This document shows, in pieces, positions 10,743 to 23,200 of a stretch of DNA of 64,000 nt. The DNA comes from Agelaius tricolor (Eukaryota > Chordata > Aves > Passeriformes > Icteridae). Every line of letters begins with the position of its first letter. Within the stretch, counting starts at the first letter, position 1. The notes beneath the pieces are model-generated. The model was not told the origin of the DNA. It searched no databases and saw only the letters and a list, made by a program, of their open reading frames with translations. The translations under genes and the position numbers were made by a program. The DNA lies in the NCBI GenBank assembly GCA_023055355.1, contig JALJCS010000050.1, positions 310,001 through 374,000 of the forward strand. The letters are read 5' to 3'.

Positions 10743-11240
10743 GGAGGACTGGGCTCCCCCAGTTATTCCCTGTACAGGCGGGACCCCCCCTTCCCTCAGA
10801 CCTCTCCCGCCTTCCCCGCGACGGCCAAAGTCCCGCTGTGCTGCCCCCGGCCGGCGACCACGGCGACATCGCCAACCCGCCCGGGCCCCCGGGCTGCCCC
10901 GAGACCTCTCTGGCGTCCACGGGCGACGAGCAAGCCCCGCCGATGGCCCCGATGGTGCCGATGGCCCCGCCGATGGCCCCGATGGTGCCGTTGGCCCCGC
11001 CGATGGCCCCGCCGATGGCCCCGCCGATGGCCCCGCCGATGGCCCCGCCGATGGCCCCGCCGATGGCCCCGCGGCCGCCGCTCTGTCCGGCCGGGCCGTG
11101 CCTGGGCCGTGCCCCGCGAGCTCCGCTAGGCGGCGCCCCCGCCCCCGCGCTGAGGGGCCGCTGCCGCTTCCCGCCCTTCGCGCCCGCCCTCAGCGGCCGC
11201 CGGGAGCTGGGGCCGCTCCGCCTGCCCTTTTATCGGAGCC
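10743..11240 (+). promoter_or_regulatory. CpG-rich SYCP1 promoter/5' region
   Basis: GC-rich, CpG-dense sequence leads directly to the SYCP1 start codon. A TTTTATC motif lies at about 11,227, and the start context is GGAGCCATGG, a strong Kozak match. A 12-bp minisatellite lies inside it. An upstream LTR could contribute regulatory sequence, but that is inference. Confidence 0.5.
10942..11072 (+). repeat. 12-bp minisatellite (GATGGCCCCGCC) in the SYCP1 5' region
   Basis: There are about eleven tandem copies of GATGGCCCCGCC, some changed to GATGGTGCCGAT. Open frames reading MAPPMAPP across it are artefacts of the repeat. Confidence 0.9.
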
Positions 11241-14200
11241 ATGGAGAAGGAAAAACGCTTTAAATTGTTCATGCCGCCGCGCCTGAGCGCTGGGCAGGTG
11301 TCTGCGGGCAGATCCCAGGTGAGCGCTCGGCCGCGGGGCCGCTGAGGGCGGCCCCAAACCCCCCCTCCTCGGCCGCCCCCTCGGGCTGTGCTGCTCTGGA
11401 GGCCGCGGCTGAGGAGGGGACGGGGGGAAAGCGCTGGGGCCCTTCCCCGGGGACACGGGGACAGTGCTGGGCCCGGGGAGTGCCCCGGCAGAGTCCCGGG
11501 CTGGAGCACACACACACCTGCCCCTTGCCCCGGCACAGCCCCGGCCTGGAGCACACACACACCTGCCCCTTGCCCCGGCACAGCCCCGGCCTGGAGCACA
11601 CACACACCTGCCCCTGCGTGGGCCGAGACGGCTCCTGCCTACTCGTTTCTGGCATATGCACAGACATCTTCGGTTTGAATTTCAAAGACTTCTGTTGTTG
11701 TTTTCCATCAAAACTGAAGGGAATCATCTCGAGCATCCGCTCTGTGCTGTAAGTCCGCGTTTGATGTGGGTGATTCAGCCAAGAGAGCGAGCAGGGCTCT
11801 ATCGCCGGCCGGGCTCTGTGTACAAATCACAAACGGGACGGGACTGCTGAGGAACTGCCTTGAGCTGTTTTCTTTTCCAGCATCAGTCTCATTACATGGT
11901 GATGACAATGGGAAGATGCCAGCAGCTCACATCCCAGGCAGCAGACCAAGAACTTAATGTTACAACTTACTTTCAAAGTTTTTTGACCAATCACACAAAG
12001 CAAAAGCATATTGACAGTAGTTCTATCCATCCACTGTAAGCACAGGTACCTTTGGTTCAAACAATGCTTGCCTTTTTTGAATACAATACCTGCTGCTTGT
12101 AAGCCTTAAAACACAATGCACAGAGCTCCATTATTAAGCTTAGAACTTCCTAATATCTCGCTAGATAAACTTTTCTGTAATTTAGGGAGTTATTCTAGAC
12201 AAGCGTTAATACACAGACCATTGTTCTATTTGCCCTTACTTTTCTACTTTTTAAATAATTTTTCTGCTGACCTATCTCATGGCTCCTGCTTGGCTCTAAT
12301 CACAGTTCTGCTGTCTCTGAGGCTGCCTTTTGCAGCTTTCCCAAACCCCTCTGATTTGATGGATTCCCACTGGCCCCACTCAGATGCTCGCACTGGTGTT
12401 GGTGTCTTGGTCTCACCAGATCAGGTGTGCAGTGAAAATGTTCTGTCCCCACACTGAGTTATGGGAATTCAACAAGTTATTTTTTCATGTCAAAGCTCCT
12501 TATGAAATATGTTGAGATTCAACAGGATATTCTGACAGCAGATGAGTTAGCTGTTTACAGGATGAACCTCTGTGACTTAAAAACCTTGTAAAAGGGTATT
12601 TTCATGCTGAAACATAATCAGATATAGTTTAGAAGTGCCCTTGGAAGCAAAGCAAGAAAGAAATATCACTACTGGTCTTCAAAAAAATAATTTGTCTCCT
12701 TGAGTCCTTTGCCATGCACCAGGGCCCAGCCAGGCAGGAGCTGCTGAGTTCCCTGCATTGAAAGCTCCCCTTTGGCCACAGTCTATAAATCAAACTGCAG
12801 GACACCAACAGTTTGATCAACCACTGGGCAGGAAGAAGTGAGTTCCAAAGCCATTACCAATACCTTGGGCTTTGAAATTTGTAGGCAGCTGTTTTATTAA
12901 TGACCAATTCTATTTTCACATCATCTGTAGGGATTTTTTATGGATTTTATAATTCTTCTTTACAAATGTACCCATAAGGAACTAATGTTTAAATTTGTGC
13001 AGGGTTTGAACAGATGCTCAGATGATGACTTTAAGCTGCCATTTGATGTGTCGAACCGTGGCGAAATCACTGATTCAGGTACGATTGGAATATTTGCCAT
13101 GCACCTTCTTTAGATTTTTATATATTGTCAAGGTTTAATTTTCATGAGTAGTCTCACAGTTTCATATCTGTAACTGTTAAATACAGTTTCACTGTTACTT
13201 TTTTTAGAAAGACATTGATCAAAATCTCTTCATGTTTCAGATACAATTTCACAGCAAGTGAAACTTTGCTCTGAAGTAGATGAAGAGGTCAGCTAAGTAT
13301 CAACTCTGCACATCTAATTCCTTGGGGTCTTTTGAATTTGTTCCCAAACAGTGCCTAAAGCATTATTCAGTAGATATTTCAGGGCTAAAGGAAGTAGTTA
13401 AAAGGGAATAATGTTTTCTGTCTCCTGTTTAAAGCTGAATCACTTAGAGGAGATATTTGTGATTTAGTGAACATGCCTGGAAACAAATCTTTAAAAATTA
13501 AGGTGATTGCAATATTGCTGTTGTTCTTTCTTTGTTTGAAGTGCCTGTGAAGTCCATGAGCTTTAATTAGAGTAAGATTTAAACACTTAAGTATCCTTGT
13601 GGAACTGTATCTGAATATTCTGTTGAGGGGCAGAAGGATTGAAATCAGAGTATTCTTTGGAAAACTGAAGTAGATTATCCCCATTGCCTTGTCTGGCTTT
13701 GTTTTATCTGTAAAACAATGAATTCAGTGGTTTCCAGCCTTGTCTGGCTTTGTTTTATCTGTAAAACAATGAATTCAGTGGTTTCCTCAAGCACTGGATT
13801 CTTTTGACAGTGTCTTTACCAGCAGATCTCTGCTTTAGCACAACTCAGTCCAGCTCATTTTTTTTTTAAATAGCTTTTGTACTTTGCAGCTACAAAACAC
13901 TCTTTGCTACCACAAAATAAAACACATTTCTTGAACTCTCCCTGCTGATTTTCATACCCCTGACAACTTTTTAGACTTTTTTAATCCTAAGCTATTAAAG
14001 CACCATCAGGACTGGAACAAAACTGTGATGCAGCCAAAACAAGGATGGTGTTTGGGGGTGTTGTAAGTGAACCAAAGGGCCCTTTGGGCTCGTGTGTTGC
14101 TCTCCCTGCCTCGACCACTGGCCCAGCACTGCTTGTAGGACACTTTCAAGGTGTTCTAAGGGCACAAGGGGGGTGGTTTTCCTTCCTGCTCTGTGTGTGA

Positions 14201-17200
14201 GCAGAGAACTGCTGGGACACTTGGATATTTGTAAATCCCTGGGTCCAGATGGGATCCATGCCAGGGTGAGGAGGGAGCTGGCAGATGAGCTTGCCAAGCC
14301 TCTCTCCATCATTTATCAAGAGTTGTGGCTCACTGCTGAGGTTCCAGATGACTGGACACTGGCCAGTGTGACACCCATTTACACAAAAGGTAGGAAGGAG
14401 GATGCTGGTAATCACAGGCCAGTTAGCCTGGCCTCAGTGCCAGGTGAGATAATGGAGCAGTTCATACTGAGTGCTATCCCACAGCACTCACAGGATGGCC
14501 AGGCTATCAGGCCCAGCCAGCGTGGCTCTACGAAGGGTAGGGCATGTCTGACCAACCTGGTCTCCTTCTGTGACCAGGTGACCGCCTGGTGCATGCAGGA
14601 AAGGCTGTGGATGTTGTGTATCTGGACTCCAGCAGGGCCTTTGGCACTGTCTCCCCCAGCACACTCCTGGAGAAGCTGCAGCCCATGGCTTGGACAGGAG
14701 CACTCTGTGCTGGGCTCAGAACTGGCTGCATGGCCGGGCCAGAGAGTGATGGTGAATGGTGCTGCATGCAGCTGGCAGCCAGGCACCAGTGCTGTCCCTC
14801 AGGGCTCTGTACTGGGACCAGTTCTGTTCAATGTTCTTATAGACGACGGGGATGAGGGCATCGAGTCCTTCATGAGTAAATTTGCAGAGGGCACTAAGCT
14901 GGGAGCTTGTGATGATCTATTGGAAGGAAGGAAGGAAGGAGGGCTCTGCAGAGAGACTTAGATCAGTTGGATGGATGGGCAGAGTGCAGCAGCATGAAGT
15001 TCAATAAGTCCAAGTGCTGAGTTCCACATTTTGGCCACAGAAATCCCCCACAACGTTCCAAGCTGGGGACAGTGTGGCTGGACAGTGTTGAGACAGAAAG
15101 GGCCCTGGGGGTGCTGCTGACAGCCGGTTGAATATGAGCCAGCAATGTGCCCTGGTGGCCAAGAAGGCCAATGGCTCCTGGCCTGCATCAGGAATGGTGT
15201 GGGCAGCAGGAGCAGGGAGGTCATTCTGCCCCTGTGCTGGGCACTGGGGAGGCTGCACCTTGAGTGCTGGGTCCAGTTCTGGGCCCTCAGTTTAGGAAGG
15301 ATGTTGAGGTGCTTGAGCACATCCAGAGGAGGGCAACAAGGCTGCTGAGGGGTTTGGAGCACAAGCCCTGTGAGGAACGTTGGAAGGAGCTGGGCTTGTT
15401 TAGCCTGGAGAAGAGGAGGCTTAGGGGTGACCTTTTTGCTCTCTCCAACTGCCTGAAGGGAGGTTGTAGCCAGGTGGGGTCGGTCTCTTCCACCGGGCAG
15501 CACTGACAGAACCAGAGGACACAGTCTCAGGCTACAGCAGGGGAGGGATAGGTTGGATATTTGGAGGAAATTTTTCACCAAAAGAATAATGAAGCACTGG
15601 AATGCTCTTCCCAGGGAGGTGGTAGAATCACCATCTCTGGATGTGTTTATAAAAAGACTGGACATGGCACTTGGTGCTATAGCCCAGGTGTTGGGGCAGA
15701 GGTTGGACTCGATGATCTGAGAGGTCTCTTCCAACCTCATTATTCTGTGACTCTGTGATTCTGTGTGTGTTCATGGCAAGATCACAGGTACTCTTGGGCA
15801 AAGTCTCTGAAGCTGCTTTTACTTAACTCAGCAGTGTCTGTCAGAAGGAGAGGACAGAAATGGTGTGAAGAACCTGCTAGAAGGAATTTTGGCTTCACTG
15901 ATAATTCTGACAAAACTTTTATTGATTTTGGTGGACTGCAGTTATCCATGTCTTTAAGCCCATCTATTTGGTGATGTCTGAAGGGGGTTTGGGATATTTC
16001 ATTGTATTTGTTTCTCCTGTGTGCTCTGTAAAGCCTTTTGATACATACATAGAGGATGCACAAAGATTTGTGCATCCTGTGCATAAACTTGGGCTCCTGA
16101 TCATATATCAACTTATATCACCATCTGTAGAAAAATATTACTCTTGTGATATTTCTAAGAGATAAATACATTATCTACAACAGTATTAATTAGATATTAT
16201 GTACTATTAATTAGATAGTATTTGAGATCAAATTGTGGAACCTGTTTCAATAGAATACAGAAACAATGAATGAATTGTTCTCAAAACTCTACAAAGAGGC
16301 TGAGAAGATCAAGCAGTGGAAACTGACTGTAGAAACTGAATTAAACCAGAAAGAAAGAAAGCTCCAGGAAAATAAAAAGACTATTGAAGCACAGAATAAA
16401 GCCATTCAAGAACTGCAGGCCAGTATTGTATAGTGTACATTCAATAAACAAAGTTAAGTGCTTCCTGATTCAGTATGACACTATTATTGATACAATTAAA
16501 TCTTAAAGACTGTTGCAGTTTGGTTTGTGCCTTGAGAAAATGATTATTTTGAGAAGTTGCAGGCACCTGTCCCGTGTGAGTGTTTGTCTGAAGAATATAC
16601 CTGTAAGTGTCTCATTTGCTGGTAAATTATTGTCCATTAATTATTGCATCTTTCATGCAAAAGATGACTCAGCATGTAATACCAGATAAAACAGACTTCT
16701 GTCTACTGATGCCCCAAATTACATTTTCATGAGGGATTTGAGAAGTCAAAGTGCATTTCTAATCTATTTTTCAATAACAGTGTCTTTTTGCATTTGTTCC
16801 CTATGAAATTAGTTTGAAAATGAAAAACTCCATTTGAAACTGGAAGATGAGATATGTGAAAATAAAGATCTCTTGAAAGAGTAAGTAATAGAACCAAGTA
16901 TATATTCTTGTGGTGGAAAGAATCAGTTTCCATGTGGGCAGTTTTATGTAGCTGTGAAATTTTGAAGGTCATTTCCATTGTTACTCCTTAGGCACACAAA
17001 GTACTGTGCACTCCTGTGCAAACAGGATATTTTTTCCCTCCTTTAGAGCTGCTGCTTCGAGGCATCTGTGTAACCTGCTCAAGGAAACCTGCACTCGCTT
17101 CACAGAGAAGACCAGCAAACGTAAATGCTTTTTTAGCTTTTATTGATCAGAGTAAATGTACTTCTAGCTTGCTCTAAATTCACAAACAGAAGAAAGAAGA

Positions 17201-20200
17201 AGAAATTTCTCGTGCTGTTCAGAGAAGTTCTCCAGTTGGGATCGACTGGATGTGGCTCTCAGAGTGAAAAGTGAATTTTAAGTGGCTTACAAAATTGGAA
17301 GTGAAGCCCCAGGTCTAACAGACTTTTGGTTTGTAATGCTGAATGCAGAGGGCTTTTGAAGCCAGTGAAATTGTTTGCTGAAAGGTGCCAGCCTGGGAGC
17401 TCTTTGGGTGCCCAAACAGTGACCCAGGGTTGAGGCAGTGCCCACAGCCCTGCCTGGCCCTGGCAGCCGCTCCAGAGCAGGGCAGGGCTCCTCAAGGCTG
17501 CTCAGCCCATTGAAGGTTTGCAGGGCCATCCACACACTGGGAATATATTAAGACAGAAGAAGTGACCCTTCATGCCTGTTTTTAGGCAGTAGAATCTACT
17601 CTAAATTCCCAGCACTCTCTAACAAATTTCCAGAGCTGACATTTCCTGTTTTCAGCCATCACACATTTATGGGGAGAAAAGGTCTTAACCCCAAGGTATA
17701 ATGAGTAACTGGAATTCTTCTCATGCAACTGAAGAAGCCAAGACAGTTGGATAACTTAATGAAGTTTAAATTCTTGAGGTTTTAAAATATGTTCTTGATT
17801 GGAAGTTCTACTTTATATGCAATTTAGAATTGTTATTATAATCATTAGAATTTTACTAACTTGATCCTGGATACTTAAGAAGTGTCTATTTCTTTTTAGC
17901 CTTAATTCTAGAAACACTTGTATATAGATGTACTGTTCTTGTTTGATAGCTGTTTCTATTACTGTTCTCTTTTTAATTGTTTTCTTGGGGAAAAATAGTA
18001 TCAATTACAAAAGTGAAAGAAGGAAAATATGGACATGGAGTGTTGCAATTTTCTAATGGCAGCTCTGTGGTTATAGGTATCTGCTGATAGGAAGAAATTC
18101 AGTGCTAAACCCTAGATTACAGTTTAGAAATACTGACAGTGTTGATACATTATTATTCAACAGCATTAATACTGTAATAATTAATATGGTCACATCAACT
18201 GATCCAGAATTACATTTTTCACAGAAAAAAGTATCTTAGGAAGGAAATTTAAAAGCTGAGCTTGCTTAATGTTTCAATGAAATGCACATTTTCCCTAAAT
18301 TCTGTAACTTTTGGCACCATGTTTCATAAGGACTTATTTAATAAGAATGGAGCTGGTAATTCCTTTTTTAATTCATGCTGATTAAGTATAATGACTTGGA
18401 CAGCTGGCATTCTTGTTCAAAAGAAAAACTTTCTCATGTGTTCTTGCTTTGATAGATGAACAGGAAAAGGCAGAAACAATACAATTGTATGAGGAACTTC
18501 ATAGCAACATAGAAGTAAGTGACCGAGCTTGATGAAAGGAATGTGAGTTATGTGAGCTGAGCTGAGTTCCATGTTTATGTTGGGATACTGTTTGTATCCA
18601 TCATGTGTGGGTATCATGTCGTGTGTGATGCAGGAAGTTGGGTTTTCAATCCCTTTTCAAGAATGATTTTTGTGTTCCATAAAACACATTCAATGGAGAA
18701 AGTGCAGCAGTGTGTGGGATGTGGATCCCTGTGATCTGTGGGATGGGTGCTTAGTGCTGGGTCACTGCCACAACTTCTGGCTTCTTTCTGGGCTCTGTTT
18801 CACCTCCCTGCTGGTTCCTCAGAATGGCTGAGGTGGGCAGCAGCCCCTGGAGAAGTTCCAGGGTTTCCAGTATTGAACTTCAGATATTAAATTTTGTTTT
18901 TAGAGACTGACAGCGGCATTTGAAGAGCTTCGTGTGCAAGCAGAGAACGACAGATTGGAAATGAGTTTCAAATGTGAGAATTCAGTTTATTGTGTTTATG
19001 CAGCTGGCTCAATTTTGTACTTCATAGCTTGTGTTCCACATGCAGGGCCAGGGCAGACAGATGTGAAGGGCTGGAATGGTGAGCAGGTCACCCTGAGACA
19101 CTGGGACCCTTCTTTTATTCATGCAGCCTTTGTTCACTGCCTGGCCCCTTCTGTTGCTGTTCCACTGGGCCAAATTTGGAACTTTATTTTTCAAACAGTC
19201 ACTCAACATTGAAGTTTTGTCTGTGAAGTACAGTCTAGAGATCAGTGCTTATTTCACATAGTTGGTTTATTTAAATGATAATGCACTAGTGTATAGCTAC
19301 AGAAACTTTAGCTAAATGCTCTCTCTCTGTATGTATAGCCTGGTGTGTTCCTGTTTCATTTTCACATGCTCTTTTCTGTTTGTATTTTGATTATAAAACC
19401 AAACATTGCCTCAACAATTACTCTTGGGAAACAAAAGGTACAGCTGTACAATTCCAAGCAATCTTAAAGTGGAAGTTGTATTGAACTTGGAGTATATTTC
19501 AGCTAGAATGTTAACTGTGGATGTTACTGTATCTCAAAAGTAAAAGAAGAAGCAGAAAAAGTGGACAAGTTTGAAAAAGAATGCAAACTGGAAGTCAGTC
19601 AAAAGGAAAAGCAGGTTTGCTCATTTTACCATCTCATATGTAGAGCTTTGTTTGTGACTAAAGGGGCAATGCAAGAGCCAAGAAGTGTTTCTGGGTATTA
19701 GTAAAAAAGACAAAATAACATCTGAAGCTGCATTTAAGTCAAATTCTGCTAAGTTTAGTGATCTTTCAGTACCTTTAGTCTACTGGAATTTATGGTTTGA
19801 TTTTGAATTGGAGAACTTTTTTCTTTAGAGTAATGTGACTTGATCAATATTTGGCTAAGATTATATCTAGCCAAATATTTTCTATCTGTCTGTCTATCTC
19901 TCTATCTATCTCTCTATCTATCTAATCTAACTTGAATGACAGCAAAATGTCTGCTTATCATACCTGGGGTACAAATGAAAATTAGCATCTGTCCCTTTTC
20001 CAGACTTCATGATGATATTTCTTGCATTTTTCTAGATTTCAGCTCTCACCATAGAGAGAGATGAAAAAGATGATGTCATAAAAGACATCAAGGCTCAGCT
20101 GCAGACGTCACAAAATAAGATTGCTGACTTAATGGAAGCAAAATGTAAGAGTTCTGCCTGCTGTGTTTAAATGTAATTGTTTATAGAATTTAAATGTAAT

Positions 20201-23200
20201 TGCTTATGATTGTTTATTTATGATATGTAATTGTTTATAGAAGCATAGGAAACAGGGTCATGATAGTTTTATTCTGTTGCTGGTTGGCAGCAGAATTTTG
20301 GGGCCTTGAAGGCCTTATTTTTGTTTGGAGCAGGAGCTGCTCATGTGGGAGCAGGACTGGCAGGGTCGTTTTTAGGGTGAGTCAAGCACTGAGAGCTTTG
20401 GAAGATTGCAAGGGGAAAATATGTTGCTTCAGTTTTGCAAATTTACAGTCAGGCAGATGTCACTGAGGAAACTTACTTTTCAGAACTTGATTTTCAATAT
20501 GTTTAAGCCATCTATATTCAAATTTTATCTATTATTTTATAGTATATGATGTCAGTACCATTGGTCTTTGTTAAATTCTTAAATGTATGTAGTTTTCCAT
20601 TTTTAGCAGTACTTTTTAGTAAATATCCTATTTTTTAAAATATTGACATCTTTTTTTGTTTAGTACATAATGAAGAAATGTTAAAGGAATCCCAGGTCAG
20701 TAAAGAACATTTGAGGACAGAGCTGGAAGAGGCTAAAATGTCATTGCAAAAGGCAGAGGTACCCCTTGCTTATAGTTTTACAGTAGAAATAGACTAGAGG
20801 AGTATTTGCATCAATAATTATGGATACTTTAGACATGAAACAGCTGTAGCTGTTTGTGCAAAACATGTTTAGAAATGATATCATGTCTTGAAGGTTACTC
20901 AAAAGAACTTGGAAACTGAGCTCCAGACTAGAGTGAAAACATTAATTCAGGTTACTGGAGAAAAGGAAGAGCAGGAGGAAGAATGTAAAAAAATGAAGGC
21001 TTTGCTTGCAGCCCTGACAGAGGAGTTTGAGACTTCTGTTGCCAATTTGAAAAGCTTGCTGCAAGAAGAGCAAAATAGGTAAATTAATGAGTTTCAATTC
21101 CAAGAGTGATCTTACAGGTTGCAGTCTATGACAAAATCAAGAACAATTGGAAATGAAGCTGAAATTTGGAGGTTTTTTCCACACAGTGGTCTAAATGCAG
21201 AGAATTGAATGTAAATTTTTTTGTTGGTGATAGTTGATACTGGTCTATAAAAAGTAAATTTTTGCCCCCTCCAACTTTCATAACTCTGTCTTTAAGAAAT
21301 AGAGATTTCTGTAGGTATAGATTTGTTTACTTTTATGTCTACTGTTCTGAGGTTGTAAAAGTGTAATTTGATATGTGCTGCAGGCAGATAGATCATCTGC
21401 CTGTTGAAAGGTAAATGTTCTTAAAGTGCTTGTGCTAAGACTTTGTCTTATTGTCCTTGAAGTTTCAAATGCAGTGAGTGCTTTGTACCCTACATTTGGG
21501 GTTTTTAATTTACCATTTTCTTAGATTAAAGAAATATGAAGATGATTCAAAGCTGCTTACCTTGGAGCTCCAAAAGAAATCTGCTGAACTGGGTAAGGCT
21601 TGTAGAAAGGCAGAAAATGAGCCAGGCAGTAATAAAAATGCTTTCTGCTGTTGTCTGGAAATGGACTGTCTCTAGTAGGTGGAGAAATGATTTTACAGTA
21701 CCTGTACCTATCAGGAATGCCTGAATTTATTTTGACTCAGCTGATCCCTTTTCTTTGGGGGTCATTGGTGCTGGCAGCAGCCAAAGGGCAGTGCTGTGCA
21801 GAGCTCCAATAGTGAGACCATTCCTGCATGAATTCTTCTGGAGGTAATTTTGGTTTCCAGCTAAGAGCAGCAGCACTGCAGGTGCCAGGAGTGACTTCTG
21901 TAGCAGAGATAAAACCCTCCCATTGAGGTTTCTGGGACCCTCCCCGTGCTGGAAGTGGAATGATGCTGGCAGGGGTTGTCTTTAAATATCATCAATGTGA
22001 TATCCTGTGCTTTCTAGGGATGTGCTCCTTAGTCCCCAGAGTGAGAGCTCTGCCTTGCTGCTGAGAACTTGCAAAAAATACCAGCACTGTCAATGTGCAC
22101 ATAGAAACCATTTGGAAGTCAGTAACAACTGGTTTCCTTTCTCAGCATATCCATGTGGTACCTTCAGCAGTTCAGATTTTTTTCTGGAACAATGCAGGTG
22201 CATCAATACTTGCAGAATACTCTAGTCTAACAGTCCATGGTTATTTGAAGTTATAATTGTGGAAAACATAGAAAGGCTCTAAATTTTATTTAAGATAAAT
22301 ATTTAGTTTCTCTTCAGATAGAGATTTGCTAATGTCTGAATCATTTTTTCAAGTCTACATTTAGATTAAGTCATAAATTAGCTTTTCAGCTTCTTAACTT
22401 AATCCAACAAGTTTTGAGAACTGGGTATTGCAAAGGGGTAAATGTTTTATACTGCCTGCTAAATCTGAAAAATCATTTTTGTTCCATTAATTTTACATTC
22501 CATGTGCTGTAGAAGCGATGACTAAAGTAAAATGTGATAAAGAAGTGCAACTTGAAGAGCTGTCAGAAACTCTGGTAAATATTCATTTTATTAATCTCAT
22601 GGCATTTGCTCTTCATATGAAATTCCTCTTGCTTTGTAAGCATCTTAAATGTCATAAATAAACACCATCTAGTCTACCTTAACATTTCTACTAAACTTTC
22701 TCACACACAATTTCAGTGTTTTCTTTGGAGAACTTTTTTATTGCCACTGTTTTTCTTGTCTCCTGTGCTTTTGGTTTTTCTTGTCTCCCATGGTTTTGGT
22801 TTTCCTTCTCAAGGTTTTTGGTTATTTCCTTCTTTGTTCATGCCCATTCAAATGCCACTCCCTCTGGATATAAAGTTTTCCCATTTGTTCTTCCTTACAG
22901 GCAGGTAATTAGCTCTGGCCTCTGTGAACCCTGCTGTACTGTGACACAGGCCCATTTTCTGTCACAGAAGTCTCAGCTGTATGAAATACACTCTGAACAG
23001 AGGTTTCTTTTCATTATGATTTTAGATTTACAAGCCTAACAAGAATCCATATCAACTCAAGTTAAGATAGTGGGAAATCAGGTGTGCATTTCACTGTGTT
23101 TGCTTGTTGTTCTAATCTGTGCATTGAGTGTTCTGAACTGAGTTTCCCTCATTTTCTAAAATGGGCAAATTGGAGGACTTTTACTGAAGAAGAGTCTTGA

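Noticed and set aside
11661..11750. A possible SYCP1 exon 2 after ACAG at 11,660
   Set aside because: The frame stops after four codons; exon 1 joins the 13,003 exon in phase without it.
14092..14961. A cellular gene in the SYCP1 intron
   Set aside because: The frame is CR1 reverse transcriptase with frameshifts.
22966..23037. Candidate for the missing SYCP1 coiled-coil exon ([12 protein letters not shown])
   Set aside because: Weak resemblance only, and no donor in frame before the stop.
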